The translations under genes were made by a program, and so were the position numbers. Below are positions 7,607-18,500 of a DNA stretch of 64,000 nt, piece by piece. Location of the stretch: assembly GCF_963667135.1 (NCBI RefSeq), contig NZ_OY762974.1, positions 620,001-684,000 on the forward strand, written 5' to 3'. The notes under the pieces are model-generated. The model did not search any database. It saw only the letters and a program-made list of their open reading frames with translations, and was not told the origin of the DNA. The stretch is from an uncultured Macellibacteroides sp. Its GTDB lineage: Bacteria; Bacteroidota; Bacteroidia; Bacteroidales; Tannerellaceae. Positions within the stretch are counted from its first letter, which is position 1, and each line of letters begins with the position of its first letter.

Positions 7607-9208
7607 TTAATTGTTAAAATCATACACTATCGTAACCACAGCACGTGCCGGAATAACAAGCTGCTTATCCACCGAAGCTCCCGCAACCACTTCCTCCTGC
7701 AAATCGGAAGTTTGAGAGGTTGTGTACATTTTCACAGACGAAACTGTCTTTCCGTTCACTCCGCTCAACGCCGTGTTTACGGCAATGCGCTTATCAGATA
7801 TATTGGTATACACGGCAACCAGCCTCTTTCCATCGGGAGCTACATACGCCGAGCCCATAAAAAGGGACGACGCATTGGCTATATCGAGCGACACCCGTTT
7901 GAAACCCGGACGCACAAAAAGACTATAATTTCCCAATACCCACAGATTCTTGCGTGATTCGTGGGTACCACTGTTGCGTATATCTCCGTAAACACCGTCT
8001 GCCGGAGTCACACTTATCAGTAAAAAACGATTCTTATGCCCCCATCTCTCCAAATCCATACTGGTCCAGAAAGACCACGACGAAGCACTCGCGTACACCA
8101 TGTCACAATGAATCACTTTCGCCATATACAAAGCAATATCCATATACCCAGCCTTGTCGTGTCCGGGGTAATTTTCATTATAATAATCGCCAAGCATACT
8201 CCATTCCGTTTGATAAACCTGCAAAGAATGAGCCGCCACCTTTGCCTGAACCGACTGGCGGACTTGTTGCATTTCGGTAAACGAACCATCAGTCCAGTAA
8301 CTATGTCCGGCGGCAATCTTTGCCACAGAAGGCAAGTCCCCTATATAATTAGCCGATCCATTACTGAAAAAGTCATCCAGCTGATTACTCCTATCCGCGT
8401 CCCCTTTAACCGAAACCAAATAGTTCCAGTCGGCCGCCTCCGGAAGCAATTGCTTAGTAGAAAGTCCCGAAGAAGTAAGCGAAGCATCCAGCTGACCGGC
8501 AAGTTGTTTTATTTCAGCATTTTTCCAACCCGAACCCTCTTGCGAAGGATCACCCCAGTTATACTGAGGCTCGTTCACCGGACTCACCAAGGCAAAATCA
8601 ATCCCCTTTTGCTCCTTAAAATAAGTCAGCACCCGGGTAATATAGCTGGCATAAGCTCCATAACTGTCGCTTTTTAAATTAGAAAACGAACCGCTGGACG
8701 AATACCCCTTTCCATTTTGTGTATAATATACTGGCGGTGTATTGCTAAACATCACAAACCGTTCGCATCCGTACTGTTTGGCTTTCTGCAGAAAATACTG
8801 CTGTCCGGCCTGACGATTCCAGTTATAGGAACCATCCGCGTTCAGGAAACACTCTGCCCGTCGCGTTCTGTCGGCTATTCCGCTCGCATCACCCTGTTCG
8901 GCAGTACCTCCCCCTAAATTAAATCGCCACATAGATAGCCCGATACCCTCTGGCTTGCCATTGGCAACCGATTGGGAAAACAACAACTTTGCAATGGACT
9001 CCTTTTCTGTGTCCGACCAATACGTACCCACATAGTTGGGCACCCAGCAATCGGATGCAGCAAACCCTTCCATCGTCTGAAATTGTTTATCAACCCTTAT
9101 CGTAACCTCTTTGGCAAGATCGGCCACCGGTTCTGTATCCGGCAATTCGGCAGGATCACTACAAGCTGTGAGCAAACACAAAGCAAAACCAATATATTTC
9201 TTATGCAT
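7607..9208 (-). CDS. GH30 glycoside hydrolase, lipoprotein
   Basis: A 533-aa surface or periplasmic GH30 endo-/exo-beta-glycosidase, intact paralogue of the disrupted gene downstream. The N-terminus has a lipoprotein signal with lipobox LLTAC (MHKKYIGFALCLLTACSD). The barrel begins at about residue 40 (FQTMEGFAASDCW, GIGLSMWRFNLGGGTAEQG). The acid/base lies in SPVNEPQYNWGDPSQEG and the nucleophile in VYQTEWSMLGDYY. A C-terminal beta-sandwich follows from about 430. The RFN(I/L)GxGxAEQGD motif and partnership with a GH35 beta-galactosidase would fit an endo-beta-1,6-galactanase-like (GH30_5-type) activity, but subfamily assignment is inference. It follows susD by 69 bp, and an RNA hairpin sits in that gap. 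Confidence 0.88.
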   Translation of the reverse strand: MHKKYIGFALCLLTACSDPAELPDTEPVADLAKEVTIRVDKQFQTMEGFAASDCWVPNYVGTYWSDTEKESIAKLLFSQSVANGKPEGIGLSMWRFNLGGGTAEQGDASGIADRTRRAECFLNADGSYNWNRQAGQQYFLQKAKQYGCERFVMFSNTPPVYYTQNGKGYSSSGSFSNLKSDSYGAYASYITRVLTYFKEQKGIDFALVSPVNEPQYNWGDPSQEGSGWKNAEIKQLAGQLDASLTSSGLSTKQLLPEAADWNYLVSVKGDADRSNQLDDFFSNGSANYIGDLPSVAKIAAGHSYWTDGSFTEMQQVRQSVQAKVAAHSLQVYQTEWSMLGDYYNENYPGHDKAGYMDIALYMAKVIHCDMVYASASSWSFWTSMDLERWGHKNRFLLISVTPADGVYGDIRNSGTHESRKNLWVLGNYSLFVRPGFKRVSLDIANASSLFMGSAYVAPDGKRLVAVYTNISDKRIAVNTALSGVNGKTVSSVKMYTTSQTSDLQEEVVAGASVDKQLVIPARAVVTIVYDFNN

Positions 9209-9225
9209 ACAGTTTAAAGGATATT

Positions 9226-9255
9226 GCAGGGGTACAGAAAACTATACCCCTGCAG
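9226..9255 (-). other. Intercistronic hairpin between susD and the GH30 gene
   Basis: A perfect 10-bp stem pairs TGCAGGGGTA (9226-9235) with TACCCCTGCA (9246-9255) around a 10-nt loop. No T-run follows on the minus strand, so it is not a classic terminator. It may protect the 3' end of the susCD message or lower read-through into the enzyme genes. Confidence 0.65.
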
Positions 9256-9277
9256 TTTATATCAGTAATCAGTCCAA

Positions 9278-10855
9278 TTAAAAATTAGGATTCTGTTCAA
9301 TCACCCCTTCAGAAAGCAACACCTCCGTATTAGGAATAGGGAACAGCAAGTCACGGTCTTCGCGGAAAGTAATCCCCTTGTTACTATTTTCCTTCTGGTT
9401 TGTTTTCTCGTACTCGTCGGTCGATTCAACCAGGTTGTATCTTACAAACGAGCCGGATTCACCCATCACGTTACACAAAGCCTTTTTACCATTATCATCA
9501 TTCCAGCGACGAAGGTCATACAACCGGTTGTGTTCCAACGCGAGTTCCAATCGTCTTTCCAAACGGATCGCATCACGAAGCGCTTTGCCTGTAGCCGAGC
9601 TTTCGGTAAGATGAACACGGGTACGTACTTCATTCAATGATTTGCGTGCACCCACCTCATCGCTTGTCTCATAAGCAGCTTCCGCGTGCATCAGCAAAAC
9701 GTCGGCATAGCGTAACAAGCGGTGATTCAAAGGCACATGGTTGGCATCATAAGGCGAAGGTCTTTTATCCACCGGAATATAGAACTTACGGTTTACACGA
9801 GCTGATTTATGCTTGTCCGGAGAAATCACATAGGCTTTTGCCTTCTCATTGTCATCACCCGCAACATCGTCGCCATTCTTAATGATCGTCCACTTCAAGC
9901 GTTCGGTATCACCCGCGTCAAGGAAAGCTTTTTCAAGGTTACTGGTAGGCAAACCCCATGACCATCCAGAATCATCACGTGAACCAACCACAACAGACAA
10001 ACGTCCGCCCAGGTCGTACTTTGTATCATCATTATACTGAACTTCAAACAACGACTCCACGCTGTTGTTGGTGTCCACACTCCATACATCCTTAAAATCG
10101 GGAAGCAAGCTATACTCCTTGCTATTGATCACCTCTTCCAGCACACGCTTTGCGTCTGCATATTTTTCCTGATACAGGTAAGCCTTACCCAGGTAAGCCA
10201 AAGCTGCACCCTTGGTAGCGCGACCCATCTCTGTTTCGGCATAACCGCTGCGTGCAGGCAATGAAGCTGCAGCATCAATCAGATCCTGCTCAATCAGCGC
10301 ATACACTTCAGACACACTGTTGCGAGTCTTTCCGCGTACATCTTCGGGCAACAACATATCTGTAACCACAGGTACACCTCCAAAATTCTTTACCAACTCA
10401 AAATACTGATACGCACGGATAAACTTAGCCTCCGCAATCATGCGGCTACGTAACGTTTCATTGGTAATGGGAGAAGTAGCTATGCGGTTAATGGCAATAT
10501 TACAACGTAAAATACCCTTGTACCTGTACTGCCAGAAGTCTTTAATTTTACCGTCCTGTTTTGGGTTGCCGTAATGCGACATACGGATCCAGTCACTCTG
10601 ACTCTGGGTTGTATTACCCATCCAAAGATCGTCCGTACTCATATCCGACCCCACATAGAAAGAAGCAACCTGCCACCAGTCGTTCCAGAAAACAGACTGA
10701 TAACAACCCGTAATCTGTTTCAGACACTCTTCCTCTGTCTGAAAATAAGTATCCAAAGTCTCTTGTCCAAGAACCGGTTGATCCAGAAAATCGGAACAGC
10801 TGCTTAAACTGGCAGACAATGTTACTGCCATGAAAAGTTTAACTATATTATTCAT
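9278..10855 (-). CDS. susD-like: SusD/RagB-family surface glycan-binding lipoprotein (PUL1)
   Basis: A 525-aa outer-membrane lipoprotein that lids the SusC transporter and captures oligosaccharide. The lipoprotein signal MNNIVKLFMAVTLSASLSSC ends in a Cys. The SusD N-terminal region (FLDQPVLGQETLDTYFQTEEE; NRIATSPI; FIRAYQYFELVKNFGGVPVV) and the C-terminal RagB/SusD region (LRYADVLLMHAEAAYET; RRLELALEHNRLYDLRRW; LLFPIPNTEV) are all present. The gene is 14 bp downstream of susC in the same operon. Confidence 0.95.
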   Translation of the reverse strand: MNNIVKLFMAVTLSASLSSCSDFLDQPVLGQETLDTYFQTEEECLKQITGCYQSVFWNDWWQVASFYVGSDMSTDDLWMGNTTQSQSDWIRMSHYGNPKQDGKIKDFWQYRYKGILRCNIAINRIATSPITNETLRSRMIAEAKFIRAYQYFELVKNFGGVPVVTDMLLPEDVRGKTRNSVSEVYALIEQDLIDAAASLPARSGYAETEMGRATKGAALAYLGKAYLYQEKYADAKRVLEEVINSKEYSLLPDFKDVWSVDTNNSVESLFEVQYNDDTKYDLGGRLSVVVGSRDDSGWSWGLPTSNLEKAFLDAGDTERLKWTIIKNGDDVAGDDNEKAKAYVISPDKHKSARVNRKFYIPVDKRPSPYDANHVPLNHRLLRYADVLLMHAEAAYETSDEVGARKSLNEVRTRVHLTESSATGKALRDAIRLERRLELALEHNRLYDLRRWNDDNGKKALCNVMGESGSFVRYNLVESTDEYEKTNQKENSNKGITFREDRDLLFPIPNTEVLLSEGVIEQNPNF

Positions 10856-10869
10856 AACGTATTACTCTA

Positions 10870-13800
10870 TTAAAATGTCATGTTAATGCCAAATAAAAAT
10901 GTACGGGGATTTGGGTAACCCAAGTTATCGATACCCGACTCAATCACGCTACCACCAGACGCACGCTCAGGATCCTGACCGGTATAATTGGTAACAGTAA
11001 ACAAGTTTTGAGCCGAAAGAGACAAACGAACTCCCACATTTTTAAGGGTACTCTTTGGTAAGGTATAACCCAACTGAAGCAATTTGCAACGCAAGTATGA
11101 ACCATCTTCCACAAAGAAAGAAGAAACGCGGCGGAAATTCATATTCTGGTCGTTTACAGAAAGACGGGGATAATAGTTGCTTGTTCCTTCACCATGCCAG
11201 GCCATTTCAGACAACCCTGCATACACGTTCTGTCCTTCTGTACCAGCAAGAAATCCCCCCTTGGCACTGTTGTAAATATCATTACCCAGTGTGCCATAGA
11301 AGTTAGCAACTAAATCGAAATTCTTGTATTCCAGTCGTGTGTTCAAACCCATCATCAGGTCGGGGAACGCATTACCGATAAACACCTTGTCGCTCTCGTC
11401 CAGCACACCGTCGCGGTTTACATCCTTAAAACGGATATCACCCGGCTTAGCATCCTTCTGTACAAGATCTCCCTTATCGTTGGTATGACTGTTAATCTCT
11501 GTCTGATTCTGGAACAAACCGTCGGCAATATAACCGTAAAAACGGCTGATCTCACCATTTTCCTCGTTGCGGATAATACGGTCGTTAAAGAAATCTCCGG
11601 CAAGAATAGCAGAACCGGCAACAAACTTCTCGCCTGTATTCTTCACTCCCGAAAGATTCACACCCACTTCGTATTTAAAATCATTTACAGCATCACGCCA
11701 GTTAACAGAAAGTTCCCAACCGCGTGCACGCATACTACCCACGTTGCTCCACATTTCACCATTCCACATCGGATAACCTAAAATTAGCAGATTTTCCTTT
11801 TTCATAAGCATATCCTTTGATGTTTTCTGGTACACATCTGCCGTAACCGACAGTTTGTCTTGCAACAAACCTAAATCCACCCCAATGTTAAAGTCTTCCA
11901 CTGTTTCCCATTGCAAGCTTGTATTTCCTACCATGCTGATGGCAGTACCCACATTACGGTCGGCGCCGGTACCAAACACATAGTCTCCGCTGCTAAGCAA
12001 ATTCAGATAATTAGAACTGTCGATATTCTGGTTACCCACACGGCCCCAGCCACCACGGATTTTCAGGTTAGAGATCAGCTGCTGATCCTTCATAAATTCT
12101 TCACCCGTAACACGCCACGCCAAAGACACGGAAGGGAAAGTAGCATAACTGTTGTCTGATGGGAACTTTGAAGATCCGTCCACACGAAGCGAAGCCGTCA
12201 TATAATACTTGTTATCGTAATTATACATTAGACGTCCCAGATAAGAAACCAGTGTATTATATGCATTTGTTCCACCAGCCTTTTCATTCAAAGTACCAGC
12301 GTTCAGATACTGCAAGTCTTCGTAATTACTGGGAACAGCTTCACGTGAACCGCTCAGGTAATACGCTGCAAACTTTTCCATTGTGTAACCCACCATAGCG
12401 TTCAGATTATGTTTCTGTCCCAGGGTTTTCATATAACTGGCCGTGTTGGTCCAGCTCCAGTCCACATAATTGGAAAACGAACGGCTCACTTTGCTCTGCT
12501 CTGTTTGTTCCAGGTTATCGATAAAGAACGCTGGATTAAAGCTGTCGTACATACCAAAACGGGCATTCACACCAAACTGCGAACGCAGGGTAAGACCCTT
12601 CGTCGGTTCCACGCTGATGTATGGATTCAGCAACATACCATATTCTGTATTCTTGTTATTGGTACGAGCTACCGAGCCAGCAGGGTTCCACACCTGATTA
12701 TTGCGTGACCGCGCATAATTGCTATACTCGTTGTTGGTCCATTCCTCTTCCGGTTTAAACACAGGTGTGGTTGGATCCATGCGCATCACGCTGCTAAACT
12801 GATTAGGTGTGTTTTCCCATGATTCCATACGTGGAGCAAAGTCCATACCTGCTTTAACGAATTTATTGAAAGTATATTCCGTATTGAAACGGCCGGTAAG
12901 CTTTTCCCAGTAACCTGCATCGTATTGTGACTTCTGACGGAAATAACCAATGCTTCCGCTATATACCACCTTGTCGTTACCAGCCTGGAAACTCAGGTTA
13001 TAGGTTTGCATCGGAGCCACCTTGTTGATTGTCTCATCCCACCAGTCGGTGCCATCGGCATTCGTTAGATTGTCCGCACCGTTCCAAACAGGCACATTGC
13101 CATCATTTGTATAACGTGTTTTAAACACTTGCTCATATTCGGAAGCACCTGCCATAGATGGCTTTGCAAGGGTCTGCAAACCAAGTGACGTGTTAAACTG
13201 AAACTGTGTTTTACCCGCTTTACCCTTTTTGGTAGACACCAGGATAACCCCGTTTGAACCTCTTGTTCCATAAATGGCAGCAGCAGAAGCATCTTTCAGT
13301 ACCTCAATGCTAGCGATATCATCTTGATTCAGGAAATTAATATTCGTACCTACAGGCATTCCATCCACTACATACAACGGATCCGATCCGTTTACGGTAG
13401 TTACCCCGCGGATAATTACACGAGGAGTAGCACCCGGACCGCCGGCACCGGTAATCTGTACCCCGTTGGCTTTACCCTGTAAGGAAAGCATGGCATTACC
13501 AGTAGCCATACTCTTCAGCTCGTCGCCCTTCACGGTGGTAATAGAACTTGTAAGGTCGCTCTTTTTCACCACACCGTAACCAACTACAACCACCTCGTCG
13601 AGCGCCTTCATGTCTTCGGCCATCTTAACGTTGATAACAGACTGGTTTCTTACCACAATTTCCTGGGTAGCAAAACCAATCATCGAAAAGGTAAGTGTGG
13701 CATTGGGAGCCACATTCCCAATACTGTAATTTCCATCCAGGTCGGTAATGGTACCATTGGTGGTCCCTTTCACCATGACCGTGGCACCAATCATAGGTTC

Positions 13801-13899
13801 ATTATCGGCAACCGATATAATGTTCCCGGTAATTGTTTTATTCTGCGCCTGAGCACAGAAAGACACAACCGATAAAATCAGAATTATAAATGTTCTCAT
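10870..13899 (-). CDS. susC-like: SusC/RagA-family TonB-dependent outer-membrane transporter (PUL1)
   Basis: A 1009-aa oligosaccharide importer. The signal peptide (MRTFIILILSVVSFCAQAQ) is followed by a carboxypeptidase-regulatory-like domain (about 22-100), a TonB box region, and a plug domain (about 110-230; VVGYGVVKKSDLTSSITTV, PLYVVDGMP, GTRGSNGVILV). The remainder is a 22-strand barrel ending in an aromatic residue (LFGINMTF). It has no STN domain, so it is not expected to signal through an anti-sigma factor, in keeping with control by the HTCS. It lies 15 bp after the SusE/F-like gene. Confidence 0.95.
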   Translation of the reverse strand: MRTFIILILSVVSFCAQAQNKTITGNIISVADNEPMIGATVMVKGTTNGTITDLDGNYSIGNVAPNATLTFSMIGFATQEIVVRNQSVINVKMAEDMKALDEVVVVGYGVVKKSDLTSSITTVKGDELKSMATGNAMLSLQGKANGVQITGAGGPGATPRVIIRGVTTVNGSDPLYVVDGMPVGTNINFLNQDDIASIEVLKDASAAAIYGTRGSNGVILVSTKKGKAGKTQFQFNTSLGLQTLAKPSMAGASEYEQVFKTRYTNDGNVPVWNGADNLTNADGTDWWDETINKVAPMQTYNLSFQAGNDKVVYSGSIGYFRQKSQYDAGYWEKLTGRFNTEYTFNKFVKAGMDFAPRMESWENTPNQFSSVMRMDPTTPVFKPEEEWTNNEYSNYARSRNNQVWNPAGSVARTNNKNTEYGMLLNPYISVEPTKGLTLRSQFGVNARFGMYDSFNPAFFIDNLEQTEQSKVSRSFSNYVDWSWTNTASYMKTLGQKHNLNAMVGYTMEKFAAYYLSGSREAVPSNYEDLQYLNAGTLNEKAGGTNAYNTLVSYLGRLMYNYDNKYYMTASLRVDGSSKFPSDNSYATFPSVSLAWRVTGEEFMKDQQLISNLKIRGGWGRVGNQNIDSSNYLNLLSSGDYVFGTGADRNVGTAISMVGNTSLQWETVEDFNIGVDLGLLQDKLSVTADVYQKTSKDMLMKKENLLILGYPMWNGEMWSNVGSMRARGWELSVNWRDAVNDFKYEVGVNLSGVKNTGEKFVAGSAILAGDFFNDRIIRNEENGEISRFYGYIADGLFQNQTEINSHTNDKGDLVQKDAKPGDIRFKDVNRDGVLDESDKVFIGNAFPDLMMGLNTRLEYKNFDLVANFYGTLGNDIYNSAKGGFLAGTEGQNVYAGLSEMAWHGEGTSNYYPRLSVNDQNMNFRRVSSFFVEDGSYLRCKLLQLGYTLPKSTLKNVGVRLSLSAQNLFTVTNYTGQDPERASGGSVIESGIDNLGYPNPRTFLFGINMTF

Positions 13900-13914
13900 A
13901 ACTAGCTTATTTCT

Positions 13915-15333
13915 TTAATTAACAGGATAAAATTTAGAACGCTTCAGGTGACTGTCAAACTTGAAGATATATTTTCCGGATTTCTTAACCGACCATTTGC
14001 CTGGATTCTCTCCTCCGTTGGCCACATTCGATTCCGGATCATCGCTTCTGTTCCATCTCCAGAAAGGTTCCGGCCACCATCCCCATGGATGCATGCTCTG
14101 AATAATAAATTCGATGGTCTTTCCTGCTTCAAGCGTCATTTCCACCGAATAAAGATACGGATTGTTTGTATCTTGCTTCAAAAGCAGCGGTGATGCCGGC
14201 GACCAGTTTCCTGCGCCCGGAATACCAGCTCCTACCAATCCAATCTGGATAGGGATCTGTTCTTCGCCTACCTGCATGGTACCATTAGTAGGAACCGCGT
14301 CGGTCGGGGTATATTCAGTCACCGAATAGTTTCCTGTCTTTACATTAAATACAATAGAATAGTAACCTCTTTTCGGCAACACGATCGGAAGAGAAACCTC
14401 CGGCTCGTCTGTCAGCCTTCCCGCCTCGTTCGGATCCACACCGAAACAGATTGGGCTAAAATCGGTCTTCTGAGGAACAAAACGAATTTCCGTACCCGCG
14501 TTTTCAGAATAATAACGTGCCTTATATGTAAAGGCATCCGTTCTTTCTATAAGCATAGGAATACCAAACATATCACTGTTCAGGTTTGCCACCGCCTTCA
14601 CATCCACCAGATACATCTTCTGAAAGTCAGGCATTTCAGACACATGGATTACCGAACTCTTTACTACTTCAAGAGCAGCCTTATCCACAGCCTTCAGCGT
14701 CAACGTATAATCAGCGATAGCTTTAGGAAGAGCGATTGGATCAGCAAAAACAAGCGTTTTGCCATTGTTGGTAAACTCTGTGATACGTTTTGAATAGTTC
14801 AGCGCGGGAACAGACACTTCCACATAATCCAATGCCTTGTCGTCTGCCACCTCGAAACGAAGGTTCAGCAGGGTTGTTTCCTTGCTAAGCACAGTTACTT
14901 CGGCATCAGGAGCCAACACAAACGAAGGTGCGTTAAAATCGCCGTCCATTGTAACCAGTACTGTTTCCTCCACTGTGCGGTTGCCTACATCGGTAACCGT
15001 TACGCGGATCGGAAATTCATTTCCTTCAAGCATCTTGTCGGTGGTGAATTTATAGTCCAGTTCGTAGCGTGTAATCAGGGAATCAAGAGTCAGATCAATG
15101 GTTTTATCCAGAAACAGATCTTCGTTTTTAAGGTTAACCGATTTAATACCATCCTTATCCTCAATAATTCCTTTCAAGTGAAATTCCCTTCCGGGCTCTG
15201 TTTTAACGTTCGACGCAGTAAGTGTCACTGTAGGAGGCAGTGCGTCCACATCTGTGTACTCCTCTTCATTGTTACATCCCGTGAACAGGATGAATAATGC
15301 AGCCGTAAGACTAAAATAATTTCTAAACATCAT
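13915..15333 (-). CDS. SusE/SusF-like surface lipoprotein (PUL1, first gene)
   Basis: A 472-aa lipoprotein (signal with lipobox FTGC near residue 20) occupying the SusE/F position but placed before susC. The N-terminal half consists of Ig/SusE-like beta domains (PPTVTLTASNVKTEPGREF; TVEETVLVTMDGDF). The C-terminal part has two SusF/SusE-type starch-binding-like modules (KRGYYSIVFNVKTGNYSVTEY and SGKYIFKFDSHLKRSKFYPVN). The Trp-rich loop HPWGWWPEPFWRWN is a plausible sugar-binding surface. It is the first gene of the operon, reading away from the HTCS. The ligand cannot be told from sequence. Confidence 0.8.
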   Translation of the reverse strand: MMFRNYFSLTAALFILFTGCNNEEEYTDVDALPPTVTLTASNVKTEPGREFHLKGIIEDKDGIKSVNLKNEDLFLDKTIDLTLDSLITRYELDYKFTTDKMLEGNEFPIRVTVTDVGNRTVEETVLVTMDGDFNAPSFVLAPDAEVTVLSKETTLLNLRFEVADDKALDYVEVSVPALNYSKRITEFTNNGKTLVFADPIALPKAIADYTLTLKAVDKAALEVVKSSVIHVSEMPDFQKMYLVDVKAVANLNSDMFGIPMLIERTDAFTYKARYYSENAGTEIRFVPQKTDFSPICFGVDPNEAGRLTDEPEVSLPIVLPKRGYYSIVFNVKTGNYSVTEYTPTDAVPTNGTMQVGEEQIPIQIGLVGAGIPGAGNWSPASPLLLKQDTNNPYLYSVEMTLEAGKTIEFIIQSMHPWGWWPEPFWRWNRSDDPESNVANGGENPGKWSVKKSGKYIFKFDSHLKRSKFYPVN

Positions 15334-15412
15334 ACATTAGAATTAAAGTGTTTTCATTCTTTCATTTTTTGTAAAACCTATCGGAGCTCTAAACCGGGGT
15401 TGACAATGTGTG

Positions 15413-15420
15413 CAAAAGTA
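15413..15420 (-). promoter_or_regulatory. Putative -7 box of the PUL1 operon promoter
   Basis: TACTTTTG on the minus strand matches TAnnTTTG and lies 80 bp before the first PUL1 start codon. No TTTG is found at the expected -33 position. A weak -33 would suit a promoter that needs an activator, here the divergent HTCS. Confidence 0.5.
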
Positions 15421-15517
15421 GGGCAGTTCATCAATCCGGATAGCTGTCAAAATCGGCAAAATGAGGCGTTAAATCGGTCAATGCTCATTTTCCATAGCTG
15501 AACATCAATTATTTTAT

Positions 15518-15525
15518 TACTTTTG
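15518..15525 (+). promoter_or_regulatory. Putative -7 box of the HTCS gene
   Basis: TACTTTTG on the plus strand, 24 bp before the ATG at 15550. It overlaps the TTG at 15523, which argues that the longer reading frame starting there is not used. It sits about 100 bp from the divergent PUL1 -7 box. Confidence 0.5.
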
Positions 15526-15549
15526 AGCATAAATCGTATCGGAAGAATT

Positions 15550-18500
15550 ATGAAGCGAAAGAGTTGGATTGTCGTTGTTTGTGTCTGTCTGTTTACCCTG
15601 GCAGGTGCCCGGCCTTATGCCGTAAAACGCCTTGGTCTGGAACAGGGGCTTTCCAATAGTTATGTGGTAAGCATCACACAAGACAAACACGGATTCATCT
15701 GGTTTGCCACCGAATCGGGCCTTAACCGTTTCGATGGAACTTCCTTTGTCGTATACAAAAGGCAGAATCGCCGGGCAAACTCCCTGAACGGAAACGCGCT
15801 CAATAAGGTGTATGCCGACAAGGCAGACGATGTGGTATGGGTTGCTTCCCAGCGCGACGGACTCAATGCCTTCGATTGTAAAACGGAAACTTTCCGGTCG
15901 TACGTAAATCAACCCGGCAATCCGGGTAGTATTGCATCCAACGCTATCACGGATATAATTAATTCCTCCGACGGTAACCTGTGGCTTGCCTCCTATCATA
16001 CGGGAGTCGATTATTTCGACAAGAATAAAAACCAGTTCATACATTATAATAGGAGTACCCTTCCGGGTCTGGTGAGCGACAATGTGTGGTCGGTTGCCGA
16101 AGACAGTAAGGGAAATCTCTACATCGGACACGTGTTCGACGGATTGAGCGTTTACTCCACGAAAGACAAAACGATTAAAAACTATAGATATTCAAATGCT
16201 CCAGGAAGCATTCCTGGAAATGATGTACGCTGTCTGTTTATTGACAATTACGAAAATGTATGGGTGGGAACCACCAACGGGCTGGCTTTGTTCGATCAGG
16301 GAAGCGGGCGATTCATCTCTTTCAAAAACAACCCGGCAAATTCTAATTCACTCATTTCAAATTTTATTTATACTATCACCCAACCCAAAGACGGACAGCT
16401 TTGGATCGGAACGGAAACCGGAGGAATCAGTATACTGGACATTCGTAAGGGCATGTTTCTTTCGCCCGAGAAGGTATCCTTTCAAAATATCTACAGCTCC
16501 GATGGTAAGAACGGCTTGTCTCATCCAACGGTGCGGAGCATTTTTCAGGATTCATTCCGCAATACCTGGATCGCGACCTATGGCGGAGGAGTGAATTTCA
16601 TCAGCAGTGAACCCGACTTTTTTCAGCTTTGGCAATACTCCTCATTGCCCGACGCAGCGAACAGCTTATCCAAAAGTGTTGCCTGGGGACTTTGTACGGA
16701 TAATGAAGGGCAGGTCTGGGTAGGGACCGACGGCGGAGGTATTGACGTATTTAAGGCCGGACAGAAAACCGCCTCGTATAAAAAGGGGGCTGCTCCCCGC
16801 GGACTAAGTGATAACGCAGTGCTTTCGGGGTTTAAGGATTCCAAAGGGATTCTTTGGTTCGGCACTTACAGCGGAGGGATTACCCGCTACCTGCCACGCG
16901 AAAAGAAATTCGAACATTTTTCTCCTGCCGGCTTTACGGCGAAAGACATCCGCTGCTTTTACGAAGACAAAAACGGATTTATATGGATAGGGACCAACGG
17001 CGACGGACTGTACCGGTATCTTCCCGAATCCAAAGAGCTGCTCCAGCTCAGGCGCGAGAACAGAAACCTGACTGAAAACTACCTGCGTACCGTTACCGCC
17101 GATTCCGACGGGCACCTGTGGGTGGGTACTTTCGGACAAGGCCTGGGAATTATGGACAACCAGTACAAATTAGTGCGCGATTACAGTATCAACAACGGAT
17201 TACATTCCAACACCATCACGTATATCTTCCGGGATTCCAAAAACCGGATGTGGGTGGGTACCGGCGAGGGATTAGCCCTGTTTAAGAACTGTCGCGACAA
17301 AGAATTTACTCTTTACACCGAAGAGAACGGGCTGGCGGACAGTTATATCAAAGGTATCACCGAAGACGAGGCCGGGAATATCTGGATCAGCACCAACGGT
17401 GGCATCAGCCGGTTCAATCCTGCCTCCCGCACATTTCATAATTATAACCACTTCGACGGTGTGCCCATCGGCGATTTTATGGACGGATCGATGGTAAAAG
17501 ACAAACAGGGCACGGTATATTTCGGGTCACAGAACGGAGTCTGCTACTTCAATCCTAAAGAAATACCTTCCTCCCGTGTACTACCTCCGGTACTTATTAC
17601 CAAATTTCAGTTGTACCGCAACGAAATACACCCGCAATACAGAAATGGCGAACGGAGCACACTACCCGCCACCCGTGAAGAGCCAATCACGGTCAACTAC
17701 AATCAGAATTCCTTCAGCATAAGTTTCAATGTGCTCAACTATGCCCTTGCCAATCAGGTAGAGTATGCCTACATGTTGGAGGGAATCGATAAAATGTGGT
17801 ACAATTCCGAGCGGCAAAACGAAATCACATTCCGTAACATTCCTCCCGGCACCTATACCTTTCATGTCAGAGCCAAGATAAAAAACCAGGACTGGGACAG
17901 CCATTCAGCCACTCTGCGCATCAAGGTGAATCCGCCCTGGTGGTTTTCCTGGTGGGCAGAAACCATCTACCTGCTTGCAGGCGTTGCCATTCTGCTTACC
18001 ATTATCCACTTCTACAAGAATAAGCTGAAACTAGAGAATAAACTGTATCTCGAAAATAAGAAGCATCAGCAGGAACAAAAACTGAACGACGAGAAAATGC
18101 AGTTCTATACCTATATCACCCACGAACTGCGCACGCCTCTCACCCTCATTATAGGTCCGCTTGAGGATATGCTTAACGATCTGAGCTTTTCCGAGCTTGC
18201 ACACAAACGAATATCGCTCATTCATCAGAGTGCCATCCGTTTGCTAAATCTTATTAATAAGATACTGGATTTCAGAAAAGCGGAAACACGTAATATGCCG
18301 CTCAAGATTTCACAGGGGTATCTCTCCAAGCTGATCCGGGAGATTGGGCTGAAGTACAAAGAGCTGAACCGCAACGAAAACATTACGCTGCAGATTGTAT
18401 TGGAATCCGATGAGCAGCCAATCCGATTCGACGAAGAAAAAGTGTATATCATCGTGGATAACCTGTTGTCCAATGCATTTAAATACACCCAAAAGGGGGA

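Noticed and set aside
15523..15549. Longer HTCS start at TTG 15523
   Set aside because: It overlaps the putative -7 box and places nine residues before a normal signal peptide. ATG 15550 is better.
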